Part shown: positions 29,975 through 38,404 of the stretch, one piece after another
Position numbering within the stretch: position 1 is the stretch's first letter
Layout: the number at the start of each line of letters is the position of its first letter
Assembly (NCBI RefSeq): GCF_001618865.1
Contig: NZ_CP015136.1
Coordinates: 3,073,001-3,137,000, forward strand
Direction of reading: 5' to 3'
Source of the DNA: Luteitalea pratensis
GTDB taxonomy: Bacteria; Acidobacteriota; Vicinamibacteria; Vicinamibacterales; Vicinamibacteraceae
DNA length: 64,000 bases
Program-made: the position numbers and the translations under genes
The notes under the pieces: generated by a model
What the model saw: the letters and a program-made list of their open reading frames with translations, nothing else
Database searches by the model: none
What the model was told of the DNA's origin: nothing

Positions 29975-31252
29975 ATGCCCGGCACGTCCGATCCGTACGC
30001 CTCCTTCCGGCTCAATCTGGAACAGCAACGTAAGCGCGCGAAGGATCTGCTCCGCGCGGTCCGCGCGGGCGATGCGGCGGCGCGCCGGCGTCTCGCTGAC
30101 GCTGTCGCACTCCCGGGGCCAGATGCCGCGACGATCAAACTCGCGGATGCACAGTTTGCGATCGCGCGTGAGCTCGGGTTCAGGGCGTGGCGTGACCTCC
30201 GAACTCATGTGATGGCGCAGGCCGCTGCGCGTGAGGCGATCACTCAGCCTGGCCCCGCCGTTGACGCCGACATGCCGACGCTGCACGTTCGCTGCGGATC
30301 GGACATCAAAGGAGCGCTCGAGGCGGCGAGATTCAGCGGTGACTTCCTCGCCGTGTGGGACTCGTTCCCCGTCGGGCCCGTGACGGACGCACCAGACTGG
30401 ATTGCACAGCGCGCGCGCTTTCACGCCGATACCGGTACTGTCCGCGATGTAGGTTACGACGCATTTCTCGCGGAGCTCACGGACGCAGACCGTCGGCTCG
30501 CGGCATCCGCCAAGAGCTATCCGCGCGTAGTCATCTGGACCGAGCATGACAGCCACGACCAACTCTCGCTCATCCGCTGCCTCGCACATTACGCGCGAAC
30601 GGGGCCGCCGAGTGTCCTCGAGCTGATCGCAGTAAACCACTTTCCCGGCTCACAGCGTTTCATCGGACTCGGCCAACTCCCGCCCGAAGCGATGTGGCTG
30701 CTCTGGAATCGGCGCGAAGTCATCGATGCTGAACGGCTGTCAGTCGGCGCCGCAGCGTGGGCGGCGTTGACATCGGGGGATCCCCGCGCCCTTGCGGCCA
30801 TCGCTCGCACGCGAACGCCGGCACTGCCGCATCTCGCACCGGCCGTGCATCGCCACCTGCAGGAGCTTCCGTCGTCGGTGAACGGCCTCAGCCTGACGCA
30901 ATCCTTGCTCTTACAGATATTGGCCAGGGAGCCCGCCAGCGTTGGCGACCTGTGGCGAGTGTCCCAGGGGAAACTGGAGCCGATGCCTTTTCTCGGCGAC
31001 ACGATGTTTCTGCACATCCTCGACCAAATGGCACGTGGCCACCCGGCCGTCTACGAACGGTCGGTGATCGATCCGGCGGGTCCGTTCAGCGATCGCCTTG
31101 CCATTACCCAGACTGGCCGTGAGGTGCTCCAGGGCGTGACCGACTGGCTCTCCTTGCGACCTCCCCCACGGTGGCTCGGCGGCGTGCGGATCGATCCGTC
31201 AACGCCGAACTGGCGCTGGGACGAGGCTCGACAGGAAGTTACGATGGCGTGA
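29975..31252 (+). CDS. DUF1835-domain protein
   Basis: AAAGGGGA lies seven bases before the ATG at 29975; the protein has 425 residues. Residues 1-85 form a helical region (L-E-Q-Q-R-K-R-A-K-D-L-L and L-G-F-R-A-W-R-D-L) often found before ankyrin-like or DUF1835 parts in soil bacteria. From about 95 the DUF1835 domain begins with L-H-V-R-C-G-S-D-I and contains D-F-L-A-V-W-D-S-F-P-V-G-P and W-T-E-H-D-S-H-D-Q-L. The C-terminal 150 residues match the associated DUF3658-type region. Function is unknown; a nucleotide-binding or transferase fold has been suggested for the domain. It looks intact despite an IS relic 160 bases upstream. Confidence 0.78.
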   Translation: MPGTSDPYASFRLNLEQQRKRAKDLLRAVRAGDAAARRRLADAVALPGPDAATIKLADAQFAIARELGFRAWRDLRTHVMAQAAAREAITQPGPAVDADMPTLHVRCGSDIKGALEAARFSGDFLAVWDSFPVGPVTDAPDWIAQRARFHADTGTVRDVGYDAFLAELTDADRRLAASAKSYPRVVIWTEHDSHDQLSLIRCLAHYARTGPPSVLELIAVNHFPGSQRFIGLGQLPPEAMWLLWNRREVIDAERLSVGAAAWAALTSGDPRALAAIARTRTPALPHLAPAVHRHLQELPSSVNGLSLTQSLLLQILAREPASVGDLWRVSQGKLEPMPFLGDTMFLHILDQMARGHPAVYERSVIDPAGPFSDRLAITQTGREVLQGVTDWLSLRPPPRWLGGVRIDPSTPNWRWDEARQEVTMA

Positions 31253-31270
31253 GTAGCGCGACTGCCGGGG

Positions 31271-31363
31271 ATGGACGGTCTTCGCACGTTCCACACGCGC
31301 CACCCCGAGTTCAAGCTGGTTGCGCGCACGATTCACGAGGACGATGGATCCGAACAGGAGTGA
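31271..31363 (+). CDS. Possible 30-residue small ORF
   Basis: ATG 31271 to TGA 31361-31363 encodes a polar peptide with F-H-T-R-H-P-E-F-K-L-V-A. A GGGG sequence precedes the ATG closely. It lies between the DUF1835 and GH172 genes on the same strand. It may be the tail of a lost gene or nothing. Confidence 0.2.
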   Translation: MDGLRTFHTRHPEFKLVARTIHEDDGSEQE

Positions 31364-31410
31364 AGATCAGGCGACCTGGTGCTGTAGACACACGGCATAA
31401 TGAGCGCGCC

Positions 31411-33393
31411 GTGACTCGCGCATATCTCATTGGTGCTGTGCTGCTAGCCTCGGCGCTCGCGTCGTTCGCTCAATCTCCAGCCGCGGCGCCGGTCGGCCTG
31501 CCCGCAATTGCCGCCTTCGATCGCCTGCCGCTCGTCGAAGACGACGCGCAGTTCCTGTACGCGTCGAGCTATGACCGCACCGGTGGCAACGACGACGGCT
31601 TCAAGGGCACGTACTCGGCGCTGGCGTTGGATGCCCGCGGTGAGCATGTGATCTTCGATGCGCGCGGACCGGGTTGCGTGTATACGCTCTGGTTCACAAG
31701 CCGCGTGGACGGCTGGGGCGGCCTCGACTGGGGCCGCCTCCGCCTGTACTTCGACGACGAGGAGAGCCCGCGGCTCGACATTGGAGCCGACGAACTATTT
31801 GCGGGCAGCCGTCAGCCGTTCGTCGCGCCCTTCGTCTACGGTCCCTTCACGTCGACGGGCGGGCACGTGCTGCAACTGCCGCTGCCTTTCGCCAGGCGGC
31901 TGCGCATCACGACCGAGCGCCGGGCCGGGTTCTACAACGTCGCGTACAAGCTGTATGCCGCGGATCGACCGGTCACCTCGTGGACGGGCCGCGAGGATGC
32001 GTCGGACGTGGCCAACATGTGGACGCGACCAGGCACGCGGCCCCGTACCTATCCATCGACCGTTCGCCGCGCTGGCGCCGTGCAACTCGCCGCACCGCTC
32101 ACGCCAGACGGCGCAATGGTGCCGCAGCAGGCCACGCTCGCATCGATCGACGGGCCGGGCGTCATCACCGCACTCACGCTCCAGCCCCTGTTTCCGCTGA
32201 CCGCGTACCAGCTCGATCATCTGCGTCTCCGCGCGTACTGGGACGGCGTCACCACGCCCGCGATCGACGCGCCGTTCGGCAGCTTCTTCGGCTCCGGACT
32301 CGGAGAGGCGGACGTGCGCGCTGTGCCGATCGGCATGAGCCCGTCGGGACGCTACTACTGCTACCTGCCGATGCCGTTCTGGACGTCGGCCCGGATCGAG
32401 ATCGTCAACGAGGGCCCGGGGCCGTCACCCACGCTGCGCTGGGAGATCGACGCCACGCCGCCTGCCGACATGGGCTACACCCGCGACCATGCCGGAGTCT
32501 TCCACGCGCGGTATCAGCGCGAATGGCCGACGACGGACGGCCGCGATTACACGCTCCTCGAGACCAAAGGCCGCGGCAACTATGTCGGGCAGGTGATGAC
32601 TGTCCAGCCGCTGCGGCCCGAGGTCAAGCGCTGGTGGGAAGGTGACCTGCGGATCTACATCGACGGCCGCCGTCATCCGGCCCTGCAGGGCACCGGTCAT
32701 GAGGACGAGTACCTGGGCGGCTGGTCCAACGAGTGGCTGATGAACCCGTATTCGTTGCCGATGCACGGCGAGCCGAAGACGACCGGGCTGACGCAGGTGG
32801 ACTTCCAGTGGAACGCCGCCACCACCGTCTATCGCTTCTTCCCCACGGGTATTCCGTATCAGTCGGAGCTGACGGTCGTGACCGAGCACGGCGTCGACAA
32901 TGGTGTGCCGGCCATGTACTCGAGCGTCGCCTTCTACTACGAACGGCCGGAGCCGGCCACGATGGTGGACGCGTTCGACGTGGGCGAGCCGGCCGACGAG
33001 GCCGCCCATCGCTACACCGCGACGTCGGCCAGCGTCGTGCGCGCGCTGACGTCGCGCTTCGAGGCGCGGCACGGCAACCGTGAGGTCAGCGATCGCGGGC
33101 GTGACGTCATCGGGCGGTCACGCTTCACCATGACGGCTCCAGTGGGCCACGGCGCCCTGCGACTACGTCGGCTCCGCGATCAGGCGCGCCCCCAGGAGGC
33201 AGAGCTGTGGGTCGACGGCCGCCTGGCCGGGCGCTGGTCCTCGTTGGCGATCAACCCGGACAGGCGCTGGGCCGATGACGACTTCCTCCTCCCGTCGTCA
33301 TTGACCGGGGGACGGACCTCGCTCGAGATTGAAGTTCGGGCCGTCGGTGGGCCGTGGTCCGAGTTCCGCTACGAGCTGTGGGCGACGCGCTGA
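31411..33393 (+). CDS. Secreted GH172-type protein (DUF2961)
   Basis: From GTG 31411 the protein has 660 residues with a signal peptide cut after A-L-A-S-F-A. The central part carries the DUF2961 pattern: G-P-G-C-V-Y-T-L-W-F-T near residue 90, L-R-I-Y-I-D-G-R-R-H-P-A-L-Q-G-T-G-H-E-D and E-Y-L-G-G-W-S. The G-T-G-x-E-D block carries an acidic residue expected at the active site. Characterised GH172 enzymes are exo-acting on fructofuranosyl or D-arabinofuranosyl links. The substrate here cannot be read from sequence. The track of the frame upstream of 31411 lacks a signal. C-terminal residues form an extra beta domain. Confidence 0.82.
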   Translation: MTRAYLIGAVLLASALASFAQSPAAAPVGLPAIAAFDRLPLVEDDAQFLYASSYDRTGGNDDGFKGTYSALALDARGEHVIFDARGPGCVYTLWFTSRVDGWGGLDWGRLRLYFDDEESPRLDIGADELFAGSRQPFVAPFVYGPFTSTGGHVLQLPLPFARRLRITTERRAGFYNVAYKLYAADRPVTSWTGREDASDVANMWTRPGTRPRTYPSTVRRAGAVQLAAPLTPDGAMVPQQATLASIDGPGVITALTLQPLFPLTAYQLDHLRLRAYWDGVTTPAIDAPFGSFFGSGLGEADVRAVPIGMSPSGRYYCYLPMPFWTSARIEIVNEGPGPSPTLRWEIDATPPADMGYTRDHAGVFHARYQREWPTTDGRDYTLLETKGRGNYVGQVMTVQPLRPEVKRWWEGDLRIYIDGRRHPALQGTGHEDEYLGGWSNEWLMNPYSLPMHGEPKTTGLTQVDFQWNAATTVYRFFPTGIPYQSELTVVTEHGVDNGVPAMYSSVAFYYERPEPATMVDAFDVGEPADEAAHRYTATSASVVRALTSRFEARHGNREVSDRGRDVIGRSRFTMTAPVGHGALRLRRLRDQARPQEAELWVDGRLAGRWSSLAINPDRRWADDDFLLPSSLTGGRTSLEIEVRAVGGPWSEFRYELWATR

Positions 33394-33496
33394 GCGCCGC
33401 GTCGACGATCGGTGCGGCCGTGTGGCGCAGTGGGTGTGATCCGGTTTCGTAGACACCTTCTGAAGGGTGGATACGATGGCGCCCAGGCCCGCGCGC

Positions 33497-33555
33497 GGCG
33501 TTGGTGCATGGCTGCTGGGGCCGCGTCGATGGGCGCGCGGTGGCCCTGCGCTCGT
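33497..33555 (+). mobile_element. IS5-family relic, left terminus only
   Basis: GGCGTTGGTGCATGGCTGCT at 33497 matches the left terminal repeat and its inner neighbour in the main copy; similarity fades after about 55 bases. No transposase sequence remains. Confidence 0.65.
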
Positions 33556-33627
33556 CCAAGTCGCATAGTAGGATTGCGGCCTCCAACTTTGTGCTCAGAT
33601 GGTGCCCTTTGGGAAAAGCGGTACATC

Positions 33628-34282
33628 ATGCGTCGCAGAACTGTTCTTGCCAATCTGTCCATGCTGGGGATCGAGGTCGCACGTGGAAGGTTCGGCCAAG
33701 CACATTCCGCACAAGGTGACTCCCATCGAACGAAAAGCAAGCTTCGCAAGATCGCTACGGAAGAAGCGTGCACTTTTCCCGAAATCGCCAGTGCCCTTCG
33801 TGACGTAGCCCGTGCCGGCGGAACCAATCTCGATCTCCCGTTGCTGACAGCGATCGACAACGCACCGACAGGAACCCAACCGCGCTTCTTGCCAGAGTTG
33901 CTCGATCTCGAGACACAGCGACTCGAGGACATGGATCGCCATGGCGTTGATGTCCAGTTGCTGTCGCTGACTGCGCCGGGCGTACAGATGTTCGACGCCG
34001 ATACCGGCTCGTCGCTCGCCATGGTCGCAAACGATCGACTGGCCGGGATACTTCCAGCGGAACTTCGCGATCACGACCAGCGGTGTTGACGATCCGCTGG
34101 CACTTCGATACTGCATCGACAGAATCGGGGCGGATAACATCATGTGGGCCATTGACTACCCGTTCCAGCCGACGGGTCCCGCAGTGGCGTTCATCGAGTC
34201 GGCACCAATGTCCGAGACTGACAGGGAAAAGATTGCGTACAAGAACGCTGAGCGCATCTTTCGTATTGCCGCCCTCGGCTGA
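33628..34282 (+). pseudogene. Amidohydrolase-2 family protein with internal deletion
   Basis: The first frame (33628-34089) has an export-like R-R-R-T-V-L start and then R-K-I-A-T-E-E-A-C-T-F-P-E-I and D-M-D-R-H-G-V-D-V-Q-L-L-S-L-T-A, the N-terminus of decarboxylase-like amidohydrolases. Directly after it, in another frame, comes the family's C-terminus: D-N-I-M-W-A-I-D-Y-P-F-Q (metal Asp block) and K-I-A-Y-K-N-A-E-R-I-F to TGA 34282. Roughly 150 middle residues with the His ligands are missing. The protein cannot be active. It should be compared with the second amidohydrolase relic at 20437. Confidence 0.75.
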
Positions 34283-34349
34283 GCCGAGGCTACGAACGGT
34301 GCGCGGTGGGTGAGTCGCAACTGTGACCTTGACGGTCTGGATTCCGGAT

Positions 34350-34563
34350 GCGGCAATCGAGAACGCCTTCTTCCGCTACAAGCCCATCATTGGCGATGGC
34401 CTTCGGGCCCGTAGTGGTGGTGGCCGGTCAGTTGAGGCGAGCCTTGCGTGTGGCGCCCTGAATCGGATGACCGCGCTTGGCAGGCCCGAGTCGTCTGCGA
34501 TCACTCGGCGACGAGCCGTGGGTTGGGGGAGTGCCTCTCCAGATCGAGCCATGCACCAACGCC
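34350..34563 (+). mobile_element. IS5-family relic, right end
   Basis: It begins inside the transposase at I-E-N-A-F-F-R-Y-K-P-I-I-G-D-G, ends with the terminal repeat at 34563, and is otherwise close to the main copy. It sits between the amidohydrolase relic and the His-rich gene. Confidence 0.75.
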
Positions 34564-34624
34564 GCGTTGCGGCGATGTCCGGTTCGCGGCGGTCTAGCGT
34601 TTGTAATCAGGAGGGGGGAACTGC

Positions 34625-35155
34625 ATGGCTCGAAAAAGCGCATCCGACGCCAGGCCGAGGAGGCCAGCGCTGTCGAAAACCGGCGAGATCACGGCAGACG
34701 CCAGCCTCGTGCAGGCGCAGAAGAACGCGGAGTACTTCAAGAAACTGCTCACCGACATGCACGCGCACGGCGACATGGACTCGGTTCGTGAAGCCGACCA
34801 CAAGGGCCACCACATCGTCATCACCACGACCTACAAGATCACGATCGACGGGAAGCCGTTCACGGCCGCGCTGGGCGTGACCAACGACGGGAGCGTGCAC
34901 TACCACGGCATGCCGAACGTCGGGTTCGACTCCGCCATCGAGCTCATGAAGGCCGTCATCGACACGTTCGTCGACGACTTCAGTGGTGGCGGCGGTCACG
35001 GCGAGGATCACGGGCCTGGCGCTCACGAGCATGGCGGCGACCACGACCACGGCATGATCGCGGCGAGACCTCGCCCGCGGAAGAAGGCCGCACCGACGCG
35101 GACCAAGACGACGACAAGAAAGCCGCGGCGTTCGGCGACACGCGCGCGCCGGTAG
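34625..35155 (+). CDS. Basic protein with His-rich metal-binding-like segment, tyrosinase neighbour
   Basis: The protein has 176 residues after a GGAGGGG site. A compact middle domain (about 20-115) includes K-N-A-E-Y-F-K-K-L-L-T-D-M-H, H-K-G-H-H-I-V-I-T-T-T-Y-K-I-T and A-A-L-G-V-T-N-D-G-S-V-H-Y-H-G. It is followed by a Gly/His/Asp stretch (about 120-143, reading G-G-H-G-E-D-H and E-H-G-G-D-H-D-H-G) and an Arg/Lys/Thr-rich tail. No signal peptide is visible. The stop is 11 bases before the tyrosinase start, so the two form an operon. The His segment suggests copper handling for the tyrosinase, in the manner of Streptomyces MelC1, but there is no sequence similarity to claim. Family unknown. 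Confidence 0.7.
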   Translation: MARKSASDARPRRPALSKTGEITADASLVQAQKNAEYFKKLLTDMHAHGDMDSVREADHKGHHIVITTTYKITIDGKPFTAALGVTNDGSVHYHGMPNVGFDSAIELMKAVIDTFVDDFSGGGGHGEDHGPGAHEHGGDHDHGMIAARPRPRKKAAPTRTKTTTRKPRRSATRARR

Positions 35156-35166
35156 GAGGGCGGACC

Positions 35167-36075
35167 ATGGCCGTTCGAAAGAACATCGTTACCGACGCCG
35201 CCTCGCGCCAGAAGTACGTCCAGGGCACGCTGGCACTCAAGGCCCAGTTCACGGGCGTCACCACGTCGACGCTCGGCATTCCGGGCCCGAACCGCCAGGT
35301 CAGTACCTGGGATCGGTTCGTCGCCTGGCACAGTGCCGTCATGGGCGTCGCACACTCGAGGCCCATCTTCCTGCCCTGGCACCGGATGATGCTCCGTACG
35401 CTCGAGCAGTTGATGCAGCAGGCGCTCAACGATCCGAATTTCGGCCTGCCGTACTGGGATTGGGCCGCAGACGGCCAGCTGTCCAACGCCGCGCAACTCT
35501 CGGCTCCGGTCTGGAGTAACAACTGCATGGGCACCGCGTCGTCTGCGCCGGGCCCCTATACACTCGTCGCTTTTCCCATTCGACTCGCGTCGAACAACGC
35601 CGGCATGCTCGTCCAGGTCAACCGCCCGCTGCAGCGGACACGAGGTGCAGGGGTGCAAGGGATGCCGAACCCGTCACTGCCCAAGAAAGCCTCGACCGCG
35701 GCGGCGCTGGCAACGCTTCCCTACGACGCCGCGCCCTGGAACCGGAACTCCACGGGATTCCGCAACCGGGTCGAAGGCTGGAATCCCCCGAACGATCTGC
35801 ACAACCTGGTACACATCTGGGTGGGCGGTGACATGCTGCCGGCCTCGTCACCGAACGATCCGGTCTTTTACCTGAATCACTGCAACGAGGATCGGATCTG
35901 GGAGGCCTGGATGGTCAGGAACGGGCGCAATTACCTGCCAACCAGCACGACGCCCGGCGGGCCCGCCGGCCAGCGGCTCAACGATCCGCTCGCGTCGCCA
36001 TTCGGACCGTCGGTCACGTCGGCCCAGGTCCTGAATATCTCGAGCGCCTACACCTACGACACGTTGACCGTCTGA
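35167..36075 (+). CDS. Tyrosinase-type dicopper oxidase
   Basis: The 302-residue protein has both copper sites. CuA is R-F-V-A-W-H-S with A-H-S-R-P-I-F-L-P-W-H-R. CuB is D-L-H-N-L-V-H-I-W-V-G-G with D-P-V-F-Y-L-N-H-C-N-E-D-R-I-W, so all six His ligands are visible. The L-P-Y-W-D-W motif lies between. No signal peptide is seen, so the enzyme is cytoplasmic or exported with a partner. Members hydroxylate phenols and oxidise o-diphenols; specificity is not readable. AGGAGGG lies before the ATG. It follows the His-rich gene by 11 bases. An IS copy begins 28 bases after its stop. No C-terminal lid domain is present. Confidence 0.9.
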   Translation: MAVRKNIVTDAASRQKYVQGTLALKAQFTGVTTSTLGIPGPNRQVSTWDRFVAWHSAVMGVAHSRPIFLPWHRMMLRTLEQLMQQALNDPNFGLPYWDWAADGQLSNAAQLSAPVWSNNCMGTASSAPGPYTLVAFPIRLASNNAGMLVQVNRPLQRTRGAGVQGMPNPSLPKKASTAAALATLPYDAAPWNRNSTGFRNRVEGWNPPNDLHNLVHIWVGGDMLPASSPNDPVFYLNHCNEDRIWEAWMVRNGRNYLPTSTTPGGPAGQRLNDPLASPFGPSVTSAQVLNISSAYTYDTLTV

Positions 36076-36102
36076 CCGGCGCGCGACGCGTTGCCGTCTC
36101 GC

Positions 36103-37188
36103 GGCGTTGGGCATGGCTGCTGGGCCGGCCGTCGATGGGCCCGGTGTGGGACCAGTGGCGTGTGTCGGCCGCCCACGCCGCATGATCGTGGGATGAAGTC
36201 GCGCGTGCATCCCACGCACAAGACGCACTATCGGGTGGGGAATTGGCGGGCGTACGAGCGCGCTCTCGTCAGGAGGGGCGACGTGACACTGTGGCTGTCC
36301 CCAGACGCTCGGGTTGCCTCGGGAGTTCCGCCGTCCGGTCGAGCAGGCGGACAGCAGCGTTTCTCGAATCTGGCCATCGAGACGGGGCTGACCCTCCGAC
36401 TCGTGTTTCGCTTGCCAATGCGCCAAACGGAGGGCTTCCTCCGGTCGATCCTGACCGTGATGCGCACCAATCTCGACGCCCCGGACCACACGACGCTCTC
36501 GCGGCGGGAGCAGTTGCTGAACGTGGCGGGGCACAAGACCCTCGCCACAGGACCGCTGCATCTGATCGTCGACAGCACGGGCCTCTCAGTGGTGGGTGAA
36601 GGGGAGTGGGCGGCGGCGAAACACGGCGGCCGTGGCACGCGAGGCTGGAAGAAGCTGCACTTGGGTGTCGACCGCTCCGGCATGATCGTCGCGCACGCGC
36701 TGACCGAGGCGACGGTCGATGAGGCAACCGTGGGCATTGACCTGATCGGCGCGGCGGCCGGTGGTATCGCCAGCGTCACGGCGGACGCGGCTTACGACAC
36801 GGTGGCTTTTATGAGGCCGCGAGCGCGCGACACGCACAGGTGGTCGTGCCGCCGATCAGGACGGCAAAGGTGTCGCGCCACGGACCACGCTCGAGTGTGC
36901 ACGATCGCACGATCACCGACGTGGAAACGCTCGGTCGGCGCGAATGGCAGAAGGCCTCGGGCTACAACCGGCAGGTCCGCGTCGAGAATGCCTTCTTCCG
37001 CTACAAGTCCATCATTAGCGATGGTCTTCGGGCCCGTAGTGGTGGTGGCCGAGAAGTCGAGGCGAGCCTGGCGTGCCGCGTCCTGAATCGGATGATCGCG
37101 CTTGGCAAGCTCGAGTCGTTTGCGATCACTCGGTGACGAACCGTGAGTTGGGGAAGTGCCTCTCTAGGTCGAGCCATGCACCAACGCC
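36103..37188 (+). mobile_element. IS5-family insertion element, near-complete, 1086 bp
   Basis: The element is bounded by inverted repeats: left GGCGTTGG-GCATGGCT (one T missing relative to other copies) and right AGCCATGCACCAACGCC. The flanking bases CTCGC and GCGAG also pair, so the repeats may extend further. No direct target duplication is evident. The only long gene is the transposase at 36193-37136, which is frameshifted. Fragments of the same element occur at 18730, 28428, 29510, 33497, 34350, 38001, 40012, 44244 and 50400. The element is probably no longer mobile by itself. Confidence 0.85.
36193..37136 (+). pseudogene. IS5-family DDE transposase, frameshifted
   Basis: The first frame starts M-K-S-R-V-H-P-T and includes the first Asp block L-I-V-D-S-T-G-L-S and K-L-H-L-G-V-D. 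The second Asp block is T-A-D-A-A-Y-D. At the TTTT run near 36807-36810 one base is missing, and the rest continues in another frame: A-Q-V-V-V-P-P, then the Glu block V-E-N-A-F-F-R-Y-K-S and A-C-R-V-L-N-R-M to TGA at 37134-37136. Restoring one base would give a protein of about 314 residues, normal for IS5-type transposases. All three catalytic residues are present in the two parts. Programmed frameshifting is known in some IS5 subgroups but is unproven here. Confidence 0.82.
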
Positions 37189-37319
37189 GCGAGCTACTGC
37201 AACACGGCGCGAGTCGTTCGAGCCGGCGATCAGGCTTGGCCGCGTTCGAGCTGCCGTGCGAACCGTGACAGGTGCAGGAAGCCCCACCGCATCGCGACGT
37301 CGGCGACGCCGGTCGAGTC

Positions 37320-37470
37320 CCAAGCCCGGCGGCAGTGTCACCGTCGGTGATATCGGCGGTCTCGGCTACCTCGCGATCCAGTACGCGACGGCCGCCGGTT
37401 TCCACGTTCACCGCAGGGACTCGCACTCAAACCAAGGGGGATCTCGCCCGGCAGCTCGGCGCCTGCTACC
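37320..37470 (+). pseudogene. Zinc-type alcohol dehydrogenase relic
   Basis: The text K-P-G-G-S-V-T-V-G-D-I-G-G-L-G, then Y-L-A-I-Q-Y-A and A-A-G-F-H-V, is the NAD(P)-binding segment of medium-chain alcohol dehydrogenases. After a frame change near 37410 it goes on T-K-G-D-L-A-R-Q-L-G-A. Only about 50 residues of the original 340 remain. The glycine pattern has an extra Asp in place of the first Gly. Confidence 0.65.
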
Positions 37471-37592
37471 CTGAAAATGCGATTGTGATAGGACTGCCTT
37501 ACGTGGGCTTCACGTCTCCAAGAATACGGACGCTTACCGGGTCCCGGGTCCAATCCGTCGTTCCCGACAGCGCAACAGAGTGGAGGCGACCG

Positions 37593-37979
37593 ATGCCGAC
37601 CGATAAGAGCGTGTTGATAATTGGATTCGATCCAAAACTACTGGATTTCTCGTCGCCCGAGCTTGCACCGACGAACTTGACCGCCGAGGCGGTCAACGCC
37701 GGCATTGCGGCGGAATTCGAACGCCTTCGAGGGCTTGGCTACGAGCCCGATGGATGCTTCGTGGATCTCGGCGAGACGGCAGAGACCGTAGTGGCGTCCC
37801 AGCTCCGCGCAAAGGACTACGGCTGCGTGATAATCGGCGCTGGAGTGCGTGCCAATCCAAAGTACTTCCTGCTCTTCGAGAAGCTCCTGAACGTCGTCCA
37901 CGAGTTCGCGCCCAAGGCTCGGATCGGCTTCAACACGAAACCGACTGATACTGTCGACGCAGTTCGACGGTGGTTATAG
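37593..37979 (+). CDS. Conserved-looking protein of unknown function, Rossmann-like pattern
   Basis: GGAGGCGACCG lies before the ATG at 37593; the protein has 128 residues. The text alternates strands and helices: K-S-V-L-I-I-G-F-D-P near the start, G-C-F-V-D-L-G-E-T-A-E-T, Y-G-C-V-I-I-G-A-G-V-R-A-N-P, and D-A-V-R-R-W-L at the end. This suggests a small alpha/beta domain with a possible phosphate loop, but no family was recognised. Third-position GC is lower than in neighbouring genes. It lies between an alcohol dehydrogenase relic and an IS relic, and appears intact. Confidence 0.6.
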   Translation: MPTDKSVLIIGFDPKLLDFSSPELAPTNLTAEAVNAGIAAEFERLRGLGYEPDGCFVDLGETAETVVASQLRAKDYGCVIIGAGVRANPKYFLLFEKLLNVVHEFAPKARIGFNTKPTDTVDAVRRWL

Positions 37980-38000
37980 GAGGCGCGCGTGGCCAAGGGT

Positions 38001-38390
38001 GGCGTTGGTGCACGGCTGCTGGGCCGCCGTCGATTGGCCGGCCGTTGAGCCCTTGGGGTGGTGACTGCCCACGCCGCATGATCGTGGGATGAAGTCGCGG
38101 GTGCATCCCACATACAAGACGCACTATCGGGTGGGGAACTGGCGGGTGTACGAGCGCGCCCTCGTCAGTCGGGGCGACCTGACCTGTGGTTCTCGCCAGC
38201 CGCCAGGGCCGCGTAGGGCGTGCCGCCGTCCCGGGCAGCAGTGGTTCTCGGATCTCGGATCGAGGCGAGCTTGACGTACCGTGTCCTCAACCGGATGACC
38301 GGGCTTGGCAGACCCGAGTCGTCTGCGATCAGTCGGTGACGATCCGTGATTTGGGTGGTACGAGTCCAGTGTGAGCCATGCGCCAACGCC
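38001..38390 (+). mobile_element. MITE-like internally deleted IS5-family derivative, 390 bp
   Basis: Both terminal repeats are present: left GGCGTTGGTGCACGGCT at 38001 and right ending in GCGCCAACGCC at 38390. About 230 bases of the left side (through the transposase start M-K-S-R-V-H-P-T-Y) join directly to the last 125 bases of the right side. Some 700 internal bases are missing compared with 36103-37188. It could have been moved by a transposase acting from elsewhere. Its right end lies 14 bases before the sheath start codon. Confidence 0.8.
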
Positions 38391-38404
38391 GGAGATCGAC
38401 GGCA

